Source: Mucilaginibacter oryzae
GTDB taxonomy: Bacteria; Bacteroidota; Bacteroidia; Sphingobacteriales; Sphingobacteriaceae
DNA: 64,000 bases
Assembly: GCF_003148845.1 (NCBI RefSeq)
Contig: NZ_QGHA01000013.1
Location: forward strand, 54,477 to 118,476
Direction of reading: 5' to 3'
Both the position numbers and the translations under genes were made by a program. Shown here one piece after another: positions 53,630 through 61,550 of the stretch. The notes beneath the pieces are model-generated. The model had not been told where the DNA came from. It saw only the letters and a list, made by a program, of their open reading frames with translations, and ran no database searches. Within the stretch, counting starts at the first letter, position 1. Every line of letters starts with the position of its first letter.

Positions 53630-54763
53630 CTATTCGGCTGGTGCAAATTTCAGGCATACGGGGTTGCCTATTTCAACCCTGATGCCGGTTTGGTTAAGCT
53701 TGCCGCTGGCTTGATCAATTTTAAATACCCATATGTTATCGCTGCCCTGGTTGGCTACAATCAGGAAATGACCGGTTGGGTCGATTGCGAAATCGCGCGG
53801 GTTTTTACCGAAAGTCGACTGGCGGGCTACAAACGTAAGCATCCCGGTTTCCTGGTTAACCGAGTAGATATTGATCTCGTTGGTTTCTAAACGGTTTGAG
53901 GCATACAGGAAGCGGCCATCGGGCGATAAATGGATAGCAGCGCCGGCTGTTTGCCCGCTAAAGCCATCGGGCAGCATCGTGATGGATTGCTTTTGTTTCA
54001 GCTGGCCGTTTTTATAATCAAACACAATAACGTTCGATCCCATTTCGGTTACGAGGTAAACATACTTTTTATCCGCCGAAAACTCGAGGTGCCTTGGGCC
54101 TTCACCGGGCGCTACGCTTACAAAAGCAGGATTGGCCGGTTCGATACGGGGCTCTTTTGACGGGCGATATTTGAATATGTTAATCTTATCGGTACCTAAA
54201 TCATTGTATAGTACATATTTCTCATCGGGCGAAAATACGGCCATGTGCGCGTGGGCAGCCTCCTGGCGCTCTTTGTTTATGCTATGCCCGTCATCATGCA
54301 CGGTTTGTATGCCGTTGGCTATCGAACCATCTTTATTTAAAGGCATTACCGCAACGTTACCGCTCGAATAATTGGCAACAAGCAGGTTTCTCTGATCTTT
54401 ATCAACCGAAATATGGCACGGATCGGCGCCCAGGGTTGATTGTTTGTTGATGAAAGTAAGCTTACCGGTTTTAGCCTCGAACGAGAAAGCGCTTACCTCG
54501 CCTTTAGGCAATTCATTAACGGCGTAAACAAATTTATTATTGGCGCTTAGGGTTAGGTATGAGGGGTTATTAACACCATCAATTTCGCTCAGGTAGGCCA
54601 GTTTGCCTGTTTCGGCATAAAAGCGGTAAACTACAATGCCTTTGCTTTTGCCTGTAGTGTATGTGCCCACAATCAGATCGAACGTTTTGGGGCCTGTTTT
54701 TTTATTTTGTGCGAAAGTGAGCGCGGGTGAAAGCATAGCTATGATCAACAAAATTTTTTTCAT
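53630..54763 (-). CDS. Lactonase family (YbhE/6-phosphogluconolactonase-like) beta-propeller
   Basis: A 377-residue exported seven-bladed propeller with a signal peptide ending at LTFAQ. Recurrent blade motifs are visible (NPSYLTLSANNKFVYAVNE; DPCHISVDKDQRNLLVANYSSGNVAV; GPRHLEFSADKKYVYLVTE; IHLSPDGRFLYASNR; NPRDFAIDPTGHFLIVANQ). The family includes YbhE 6-phosphogluconolactonase and carboxy-cis,cis-muconate cyclase. The signal peptide implies a periplasmic lactone or sugar-acid substrate rather than the cytosolic pentose phosphate step. Confidence 0.9.
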   Translation of the reverse strand: MKKILLIIAMLSPALTFAQNKKTGPKTFDLIVGTYTTGKSKGIVVYRFYAETGKLAYLSEIDGVNNPSYLTLSANNKFVYAVNELPKGEVSAFSFEAKTGKLTFINKQSTLGADPCHISVDKDQRNLLVANYSSGNVAVMPLNKDGSIANGIQTVHDDGHSINKERQEAAHAHMAVFSPDEKYVLYNDLGTDKINIFKYRPSKEPRIEPANPAFVSVAPGEGPRHLEFSADKKYVYLVTEMGSNVIVFDYKNGQLKQKQSITMLPDGFSGQTAGAAIHLSPDGRFLYASNRLETNEINIYSVNQETGMLTFVARQSTFGKNPRDFAIDPTGHFLIVANQGSDNIWVFKIDQASGKLNQTGIRVEIGNPVCLKFAPAE

Positions 54764-54812
54764 GGTTAGTTATTGATGGTTTATTGCCTTGCAAGATAGC
54801 AAATAGACACAA

Positions 54813-54842
54813 AAAAAGCCCCGCGGATTAACGGAGCTTTTT
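54813..54842. terminator. Terminator of the pseudouridine synthase gene
   Basis: AAAAAGC-CCG pairs with CGG-GCTTTTT with one bulged mismatch and a loop of about 8 bases. It is A-rich on one side and T-rich on the other. Confidence 0.75.
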
Positions 54843-54846
54843 AAAT

Positions 54847-56187
54847 TTATTTAATAAGATGCTTTAGCTGGATCACTTCTTTTTCTTCAAGATATCGCCA
54901 GCGGCCCCGCGGAAGGTCTTTTTTGGTAAGGTTGGCGTAAATAACCCGGTCCAGTTTTACCACTTCATAACCTAAATGCTCAAACATACGCCTAACAATA
55001 CGGTTTTTGCCGCTATGGATCTGGATGCCCACTTCACGTTTTGAACCTCCGGTAACATACGATACCGAATCGGGTTTAATAAGGCCATCTTCCAGTTCCA
55101 GGCCAAACGCCAATTTATTCAAATCGCCCTGGGTTAAGCTTTTGCTCAATTCAACCTGGTATAGCTTGGTGATGCTGTTACGCGGATGCGAAAGCTTATC
55201 GGCCAGATCGCCATCGTTGGTCATCAATAACAAACCTGTGGTGTTGCGGTCAAGGCGGCCAACCGGGTAAATGCGCTCGCGGGTTGCTTTTTCAACCAGG
55301 TGCATTACGGTGCGGCGTTCCTGCGGGTCATCGGTAGTGGTAATGTAATCCTTTGGTTTATTTAATAATACATAAACCATTTTTTCGCGTTTCAGCGTTT
55401 CGCCGTTGTATTTGATGGTGTCTTTGGTAGGATCAACCTTTGTGCCCAGTTCGGTTACCACTTCGCCGTTTACAGATACCACACCGGCCTCAATCAGTTC
55501 GTCGGCTTTACGGCGCGAGCAAATCCCCGCGTTTGAGATATAACGGTTTAAACGGATCAGTCCGTCATCCTCTGTCTTAGTTGATTTAGCAGTGGCTTTT
55601 TTACGGCCGCGCAGGGTTTTAGGCGCGTCGGCCTGGTTAGCCAGGTCTTGCGGGCGGTGTGCCGGTCTTTCGCCAAATGGTTTATCTTTAAAACCACCTT
55701 CGCGTTTTCTGAAACCTCCTTCAGATGAGCGGGGCTTAAAGTTACCATCGCCTGATCTTGAACCGGTGCCAAATTTACGTTCGCCGCCTTGCTCGCCGCT
55801 AAAGCTTCTTTTAGGTTTACCTTCAAAGCCTGCTGATGAGCGGCCGCGCGGGGCAAATGATTTTTTATCTTCTCCGGCATCATTGCCAAAGCTTCTTCTT
55901 GCTCTCTCGTTATTGCCTTCAGTTGGCCTGCCGGAATATGGGCCTGATTTGGCGCCAAATTTTTTATCGCCTCCGGCTGATGATCCACCCCTGAAATTGT
56001 TTTTGGGTTTATCGTCACTGAACCTGTTGGTTTGAAATGTTTTTTCGGGGCGGGTAAGTTTTTTCTTTTCGCCATTTGGGGTAGCTTTACCCTTTGGAGT
56101 TGATGGCGATTTGCGTGGCCTGTTTTCACCACTTTTTTTATTTTCGGGCCTGTCTTCGCGACTACCTGCTGGTCTCTTAAATACCAT
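54847..56187 (-). CDS. Pseudouridine synthase (RluB/RsuA type) with long basic N-terminal extension
   Basis: A 446-residue rRNA pseudouridine synthase. Residues 1-205 are a disordered Arg/Gly/Ser/Lys-rich tail (FGNDAGEDKKSFAPRGRSS and similar repeats). An S4 RNA-binding domain follows at about 208-255 (LNRYISNAGICSRRKADELIEAGVVSVNG). The catalytic domain has GRLDRNTTGLLLMTNDG with the active Asp, and ends at HSGKNRIVRRMFEHLGYEV and DLPRGRWRYL. It isomerises uridine in 23S or 16S rRNA. The basic tail is usual in Bacteroidota members and probably binds RNA. Confidence 0.93.
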   Translation of the reverse strand: MVFKRPAGSREDRPENKKSGENRPRKSPSTPKGKATPNGEKKKLTRPEKTFQTNRFSDDKPKNNFRGGSSAGGDKKFGAKSGPYSGRPTEGNNERARRSFGNDAGEDKKSFAPRGRSSAGFEGKPKRSFSGEQGGERKFGTGSRSGDGNFKPRSSEGGFRKREGGFKDKPFGERPAHRPQDLANQADAPKTLRGRKKATAKSTKTEDDGLIRLNRYISNAGICSRRKADELIEAGVVSVNGEVVTELGTKVDPTKDTIKYNGETLKREKMVYVLLNKPKDYITTTDDPQERRTVMHLVEKATRERIYPVGRLDRNTTGLLLMTNDGDLADKLSHPRNSITKLYQVELSKSLTQGDLNKLAFGLELEDGLIKPDSVSYVTGGSKREVGIQIHSGKNRIVRRMFEHLGYEVVKLDRVIYANLTKKDLPRGRWRYLEEKEVIQLKHLIK

Positions 56188-56418
56188 AATTTTTTGTTTA
56201 GCGCTTTCGCAGCGTGAGGGTCAAAGGTACGCTTTTTAGTTAAAATCCGATCAAAAAAATCAAAAAAAAGAAAGTAAACAAAATCGGCGTTTAAACGGTT
56301 TTAAAGGCGGTTTTTGAACCCAAAACCACCGCTAAAAAACTTGGTATTTTGCTAAGTATTTGATAATGTGCCCGGTGTAGCATACCTTTGCGGCACATTC
56401 TACCAAAATGTATAGTTA

Positions 56419-57207
56419 ATGATAAGAAAAGAAATGATCAAAAAACACTTACTTACGCGCTCCGTAATGCTGGTGCTGGTTCTCATTTCAATGCTTAATA
56501 TTTTCGGTACAACAATTACTGAAACGGGTGCAAAACCCTTGCCATTAAGCCTCCGAACCTCGAAGTTTATTTTTATTACAAAAAGCAGAACGGCAGTTGC
56601 ATACAACTTTGCCAACGAAGCTTTACCGGTTAATGATGCGAAAGTTAATTACAAGCTTTTTAAAACGTTAAGGAAACATGATTTCCGTACGGTTCAAAGC
56701 AACATCCTGCATCGAAAAGCCGAAAAATGGTTCCCTATTATTGAGCCGATTTTAAAGTTTTACGGTATCCCCGACGATTTTAAGTACATCCCTTTGGTTG
56801 AATCGGGCTTTAAGTCTGGCCGGTCGCCAAAAGGGGCCAACGGCATCTGGCAGTTTATGCCGGGTACGGCACGCACTTATGGCTTAAGGGTTGGCCATGG
56901 TACCGATGAGCGCTTAAACCTGCGTAAATCAACCATTGCGGCCTGCAAGTATATCAAAGAACTATACGGTGAATTTAACAGCTGGACACTGGCGGCTGCC
57001 GCCTACAACAATGGCTCAATCAAATTAGCGCGCGCCATTAACAGGCAAAACGAAGATAACTACTTCCGCATGAAGCTGAACCGCGAAACCGGTTCGTACG
57101 TTTATAAGCTGATTGCCATGAAGGCGGTTATTGAACAGCCGAAAGAACACGGGTACCAGAATTATTTTTTTCTGCCCCCCGCGCCACAGTTGCTGGCATT
57201 TAATTAA
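56419..57207 (+). CDS. Lytic transglycosylase (SLT domain)
   Basis: A 262-residue exported murein lyase with an N-terminal hydrophobic signal (about 10-35). The SLT domain spans about 108-245: YIPLVESGFKSGRSPKGANGIWQFMPGTARTYGL with the catalytic Glu in VESGF, then AAAAYNNGSIKLARAI. It cleaves peptidoglycan to 1,6-anhydromuropeptides, for wall turnover or insertion of large complexes. The C terminus has no LysM domain, unlike MltD. Confidence 0.92.
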   Translation: MIRKEMIKKHLLTRSVMLVLVLISMLNIFGTTITETGAKPLPLSLRTSKFIFITKSRTAVAYNFANEALPVNDAKVNYKLFKTLRKHDFRTVQSNILHRKAEKWFPIIEPILKFYGIPDDFKYIPLVESGFKSGRSPKGANGIWQFMPGTARTYGLRVGHGTDERLNLRKSTIAACKYIKELYGEFNSWTLAAAAYNNGSIKLARAINRQNEDNYFRMKLNRETGSYVYKLIAMKAVIEQPKEHGYQNYFFLPPAPQLLAFN

Positions 57208-57260
57208 GCACAGTAATTACACTGTAAATTAATTAAAAGATTACATTACGGAGCATTTTG

Positions 57261-57296
57261 AGGCCGGTTGTCTATAGTAGACTACCGGCCTTTTTT
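57261..57296 (+). terminator. Intrinsic terminator after the transglycosylase
   Basis: AGGCCGGT (57261-57268) pairs with ACCGGCCT (57284-57291), with an inner TCTA/TAGA stem, then six T. Confidence 0.9.
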
Positions 57297-57322
57297 GCTT
57301 ACATTTGTAGATTAATTATTGG

Positions 57323-57450
57323 TTTACTGAATGGTGATTTAGTGAATTCTTTTCTTTTTTTTTTCGATCAAGACGGCTTTTTTTGCATTGAAAAATCCTT
57401 CAGCATAACTTTTCAAATCACTAATTCAGTAACTCACTAATTCAACAATT
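57323..57450. repeat. Inverted 8-bp-period repeat upstream of uvrA
   Basis: The right arm reads TCACTAAT TCAGTAAC TCACTAAT TCAACAAT. The left arm (57323-57349) in reverse complement gives TCACTAAA TCACCATT CAGTAAAC. The arms pair imperfectly over about 80 bp. It covers the likely promoter region of uvrA. Confidence 0.55.
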
Positions 57451-57460
57451 AAAACAACGT

Positions 57461-60307
57461 ATGAGTACAAAAGCAGCTGTTGACCTGGGCGAGCAAAGTG
57501 AAGTTGAAGTTTATGGTGCCCGGGTGCATAACCTTAAAAATATTGATGTTTCCTTCCCGCGTAACAAGCTGGTGGTAATTACAGGCTTAAGCGGCAGCGG
57601 TAAATCGTCATTGGCGTTTGATACTATTTATGCCGAGGGGCAGCGCCGTTATATGGAAACATTCTCGGCCTATTCGCGCCAGTTTATGGGGGGAATGGAG
57701 CGCCCGGATGTGGATAAAGTTTCGGGTTTAAGCCCGGTTATCGCCATCGAGCAGAAAACCACCAGTAAAAACCCGCGCTCTACGGTTGGTACCATTACCG
57801 AGATTTACGATTTTATGCGCTTGCTTTTTGCCCGCGCGGGCGATGCTTACTCGTACACCACCGGCGAGAAGATGGAGCGCATGAGCGAAGACCAGATCCT
57901 GAAAACCATCAGCGAGAAATTCGACGGGCAGCCGGTGAACATCCTGGCCCCGGTAGTAAAAGCCCGTAAAGGCCATTACCGTGAGCTATTCGAATCCATC
58001 CGCAAGCAAGGCTTTTTAAAAGTTTGGATAGATGGCGCCATTGCCGATGTTGAACCTAAAATGCAGGTAGACCGCTACAAGATCCACGATATTGATATTG
58101 TGGTTGACCGCCTGGTGATCAGCGAAAAAGACAGCAAGCGTTTATACACCTCGGTGCAGCAGGCTTTAAAAATTGCCAAGGGTATTATCCGCATTGCCGA
58201 TAAAGACAATAACTTATCCTATTATAGTAAGTACCTGATGGACCCGGTTTCTGGTATCTCGTACGATGAGCCACAGCCAAATACATTTTCGTTCAACTCG
58301 CCCTACGGCGCCTGCGAAAAGTGTAACGGCCTGGGTTATATTTTTGAGGTAGATGAGGCTTCGGTAATCCCAAACCCTAAACTCAGCATCATGAACGGCG
58401 GTTTGGCCCCGATAGGAGAATATCGCGAAACCTGGATTTTCCAGGTGCTGAAATCGCTGGCGAAGAAATATGAATTTTCGCTATCTACCCCGATAGAGAA
58501 ACTGAACCGCGACCAGTTGGATATCATCCTGAATGGCGCGCCCGATCCGTTAAGCGTTGCTGTTGAATACAACAAATGGAACGTTCAAAACTATCAGATC
58601 ACCTTCGAGGGTATTATCCGCATGCTGGAAGAACAGCAGGAACGCCGAAACGACGAAGGTGTAGATGATATGGAAAACTACCGCGTACTGCGCACCTGCC
58701 CGGTTTGCGAAGGCGCGAGGCTGAAGAAGGAATCGCTGCACTTTAAGGTAGACGGCAAAAATATTTTTGAACTGGCTACTATGGATATTAACCATTTACA
58801 GGAATGGTTTAATGGCCTGGAAGAGCGTTTAAGCGAGCGCCAGAACGTAATAGCTAAAGAGATATTGAAAGAGATCCGCGCGCGCATCGTGTTTTTGCTG
58901 GATGTGGGGTTGAGTTACCTAACGCTCGACCGTACGGCCAAAACGCTTTCGGGCGGTGAGGCACAGCGCATCAGGCTGGCTACGCAAATTGGTTCGCAAC
59001 TGATGAACGTGATGTATATTTTAGATGAGCCGAGCATCGGCCTGCACCAGCGCGATAACGAACGCCTGATCAATGCCCTGAAAAACCTGCGCGACCTGGG
59101 CAATACCGTATTGGTGGTTGAGCACGATAAAGACATGATACTGGAAGCCGACCATGTAATAGATATGGGCCCGGCAGCCGGTGTACACGGCGGGCAGGTG
59201 GTGGCCGAAGGTACGCCAGCCCAGCTGATGGAAAAACATACGCTCACCACATCATATATTAACGGTGAACGCGAAATTGCTGTGCCGAAGAAACGACGCG
59301 AAGGCAACGGCAAAAAACTCAGCCTGAAAAAGGCCACCGGCCACAACCTGAAAAAAGTATCGGTCGATTTTCCGTTGGGTAAACTGATCGGTATTACCGG
59401 CGTATCGGGTAGTGGTAAATCAAGCCTGATCACCGAAACGCTGTACCCTATATTAAACCACCATTTTTTCAGGGCGAAGAAACATCCGCTGCCTTATGAA
59501 AAAATTGATGGGCTGGAGCATATTGATAAGGTAATTGAAATAGATCAAACGCCAATCGGTCGTACGCCGCGTTCAAACCCTGCTACTTACACCGGGGTGT
59601 TCTCGGATATCCGGAACCTGTTTGTAGCCCTGCCCGAGTCGAGGATCAGGGGATATAAGCCGGGGCGCTTTTCGTTTAACGTAAAAGGCGGTCGTTGCGA
59701 AACCTGCCAGGGCGGTGGTATGAAGGTGATAGAAATGAACTTTTTACCCGATGTACAGGTACCCTGCGAAGAATGCGGCGGCAAACGCTACAACCGCGAA
59801 ACGCTGGAAGTGCGCTATCGCGGCAAATCCATCAGCGATGTGCTGGATATGAGCATTGAAGATGCCACGCCATTTTTTGAACATATCCCATCCATCTATC
59901 GTAAAGTAAAAACGCTTAACGATGTAGGTTTGGGCTATATCACCTTGGGCCAGGCTTCAACTACTTTGTCCGGCGGTGAAGCGCAACGTGTTAAACTGGC
60001 TACCGAACTATCTAAAAAAGATACCGGTAACACTTTCTATATTTTGGATGAACCTACCACCGGTTTACACTTTGAAGATATCAACGTATTGCTGGGTGTG
60101 CTTAACCAATTGGTTGATAAAGGCAACACTGTATTGGTGATTGAGCATAACCTTGATGTGATCAAGGTGGTTGACCACGTAATTGATCTTGGGCCGGAAG
60201 GTGGATCGGGTGGTGGAACCATCCTTTTCTCCGGAACGCCCGAAGGTTTGTGTAAGGTGAAAGAAAGCTTTACAGGGAGATTTTTGAAAAAGGAAATGGG
60301 GCTGTAA
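57461..60307 (+). CDS. uvrA: Excinuclease ABC subunit UvrA
   Basis: A 948-residue nucleotide-excision repair protein of full length. Walker A motifs GLSGSGKSS and GVSGSGKSS, and signatures LSGGEAQRIRLA and LSGGEAQRVKLA, mark the two ABC domains. Zinc-binding cysteines are at CEKCNGLGY/CPVCEGARLK and CETCQGGG/CEECGGKRYN. It forms UvrA2 dimers that find bulky DNA lesions and load UvrB. No uvrB is in the window. Confidence 0.98.
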   Translation: MSTKAAVDLGEQSEVEVYGARVHNLKNIDVSFPRNKLVVITGLSGSGKSSLAFDTIYAEGQRRYMETFSAYSRQFMGGMERPDVDKVSGLSPVIAIEQKTTSKNPRSTVGTITEIYDFMRLLFARAGDAYSYTTGEKMERMSEDQILKTISEKFDGQPVNILAPVVKARKGHYRELFESIRKQGFLKVWIDGAIADVEPKMQVDRYKIHDIDIVVDRLVISEKDSKRLYTSVQQALKIAKGIIRIADKDNNLSYYSKYLMDPVSGISYDEPQPNTFSFNSPYGACEKCNGLGYIFEVDEASVIPNPKLSIMNGGLAPIGEYRETWIFQVLKSLAKKYEFSLSTPIEKLNRDQLDIILNGAPDPLSVAVEYNKWNVQNYQITFEGIIRMLEEQQERRNDEGVDDMENYRVLRTCPVCEGARLKKESLHFKVDGKNIFELATMDINHLQEWFNGLEERLSERQNVIAKEILKEIRARIVFLLDVGLSYLTLDRTAKTLSGGEAQRIRLATQIGSQLMNVMYILDEPSIGLHQRDNERLINALKNLRDLGNTVLVVEHDKDMILEADHVIDMGPAAGVHGGQVVAEGTPAQLMEKHTLTTSYINGEREIAVPKKRREGNGKKLSLKKATGHNLKKVSVDFPLGKLIGITGVSGSGKSSLITETLYPILNHHFFRAKKHPLPYEKIDGLEHIDKVIEIDQTPIGRTPRSNPATYTGVFSDIRNLFVALPESRIRGYKPGRFSFNVKGGRCETCQGGGMKVIEMNFLPDVQVPCEECGGKRYNRETLEVRYRGKSISDVLDMSIEDATPFFEHIPSIYRKVKTLNDVGLGYITLGQASTTLSGGEAQRVKLATELSKKDTGNTFYILDEPTTGLHFEDINVLLGVLNQLVDKGNTVLVIEHNLDVIKVVDHVIDLGPEGGSGGGTILFSGTPEGLCKVKESFTGRFLKKEMGL

Positions 60308-60319
60308 TTTTTTGATATT

Positions 60320-60913
60320 ATGCCTGTTGGAGAAAGACAAAGACTGATCACTAAAATCTTATCGGTAGTTTTAGATGAACCTGCTCAAGTAGATGTCAAG
60401 TTTAATTGGTTTATTAACCAACATCAAATAGAACATTTTAAAAGCTCATTTCAAATAATAGATAAAATATATATAGATTTAAAAGGCAATAATTTAGTGA
60501 AGAAGGTTCAATCTTTACAGTCTGATGCCTATTTTGGAGGTAGGTATAATTTTCTTTTCGAGTTTGATGAGATTCAACATTTTAGCTCAGCTCGATTAAA
60601 ATCACTAAACAATTATCCGCCAACTTTAAAAGTAAATTATTCTATCGCCGATTGGAAAAATTGGTGTGTTACCTACTCAAGCAAAGCTGATACATACAGA
60701 TTTAACAAAACTACTAAGGATTTCGATTTTAAAGGTGGCAGAACTTGTCAAAGGGCATATTTAGATTGTTTTAGAGATATTCTGCCTCAACATAATGGTT
60801 TAAATCCAACACTAAGAATAGCAGATTTTGAAGTGAAGGGCATATTTACCTTTGATTCAAATTCTGTTAATAAAGTAAAAAAGCTAATAGAAAAGAAAAT
60901 GATCTTTCTATAA
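60320..60913 (+). CDS. AT-rich hypothetical protein, possible PD-(D/E)XK-like fold
   Basis: A 197-residue protein 12 bp after uvrA. Its DNA is visibly AT-rich (about 30% G+C in the stretch at 60541-60600) compared with uvrA, suggesting transfer. The conserved-looking core is YFGGRYNFLFEFDEIQHFSSARLKSLNNYP followed by FKGGRTCQRAYLDCFRDILP and LNPTLRIADFEV. The hydrophobic strand ending EFDEIQHF resembles the E-x-D/E-x-x-H pattern of some nuclease folds, but no full PD-(D/E)XK set can be assigned. I treat the function as unknown. It may belong with the toxin-antitoxin pair that follows. Confidence 0.6.
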   Translation: MPVGERQRLITKILSVVLDEPAQVDVKFNWFINQHQIEHFKSSFQIIDKIYIDLKGNNLVKKVQSLQSDAYFGGRYNFLFEFDEIQHFSSARLKSLNNYPPTLKVNYSIADWKNWCVTYSSKADTYRFNKTTKDFDFKGGRTCQRAYLDCFRDILPQHNGLNPTLRIADFEVKGIFTFDSNSVNKVKKLIEKKMIFL

Positions 60914-60936
60914 GATACTTCATTAAATTTACATCA

Positions 60937-60970
60937 AAACGACATGTACAATTTATTGTACATGTCGTTT
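60937..60970. promoter_or_regulatory. yefM-yoeB operator: two TGTACA cores in a perfect inverted repeat
   Basis: AAACGACATGTACAA (60937-60951) is the exact reverse complement of 60956-60970. Two TGTACA cores fall at 60945-60950 and 60957-60962, 12 bp apart centre to centre. E. coli YefM binds adjacent palindromes with this same TGTACA core. The hairpin could also terminate the upstream gene. Confidence 0.7.
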
Positions 60971-60978
60971 CAGTTTTA

Positions 60979-60986
60979 TATCTTTA
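60979..60986 (+). promoter_or_regulatory. -7-like element for yefM-yoeB
   Basis: TATCTTTA matches TAnnTTTG except the last base. The operator just upstream would cover the -33 region, consistent with repression. Confidence 0.45.
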
Positions 60987-61001
60987 TAAAAAAGTATTCC
61001 G

Positions 61002-61256
61002 ATGGAAACTACAACATACACAACATTCAGGCAGCAGCTCAAATCATTTTTAGATAAGGTGAGGAATGATCACAAGCCGCTTATTGTAACCAGTACTAAT
61101 GCAGAAGATGTGGTGGTGATATCAAAATCTGATTACGAAAGTATGGAGGAAACTTTTTATCTTTTGAAAAGCCCAAAGAACGCAGCAAGATTGCTTCAGG
61201 GAATTGAAGAATATGAAAAAGGTTTGGGTCAGGAAAGAAAACTGATCGAAGAGTGA
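61002..61256 (+). CDS. yefM: Antitoxin of the YefM/Phd family
   Basis: An 84-residue antitoxin. The N-terminal dimerisation/DNA-binding part (TTYTTFRQQLKSFLDKVRNDHKPLIVTSTNAEDVVVISKSDYESMEET) matches YefM closely. The C-terminal part is the flexible, charged toxin-binding tail (LLQGIEEYEKGLGQERKLIEE). The 4-bp overlap with yoeB (GTGA) is typical. It should neutralise YoeB and repress its own promoter. Confidence 0.94.
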   Translation: METTTYTTFRQQLKSFLDKVRNDHKPLIVTSTNAEDVVVISKSDYESMEETFYLLKSPKNAARLLQGIEEYEKGLGQERKLIEE

Positions 61257-61507
61257 AAATTATTTTTCAGAATCTTGGATGGGACGACTACCTCTATTGG
61301 CAAAGTACGGATAAGGCCACTTTAAAAAAGATAAACTCTCTTATAAAAGAAATAGAACGGACTCCTTATGAAGGAGCCGGCAAGCCTGAGCCTTTAAAGC
61401 ATAATTTAGCGGGATGGTGGTCACGCCGTATTAATCTCGAGCATCGATTGATTTACAGAGTTGAGGGGGATTCTGTATTTATCCTCCAGTGCAGATATCA
61501 TTATTAA
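61253..61507 (+). CDS. yoeB: Toxin YoeB (Txe/YoeB mRNA interferase)
   Basis: An 84-residue ribosome-dependent mRNA endonuclease, starting at GTG (VKIIFQNLGWDDYLYW). KIISLIKEIERTPYEGAGKPEPLKHNLAGWWSRRI-type residues follow, and the C terminus ends in CRYHY, where the catalytic His83 and Tyr84 of E. coli YoeB lie. Glu and Arg catalytic residues also align (IERTP, SRRINLEHRL). All features suggest an active toxin. Confidence 0.95.
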   Translation: MKIIFQNLGWDDYLYWQSTDKATLKKINSLIKEIERTPYEGAGKPEPLKHNLAGWWSRRINLEHRLIYRVEGDSVFILQCRYHY

Positions 61508-61550
61508 TTCTACCCGCCTTTCCTTAGCTTTATCCTTTCAACCCACATCA

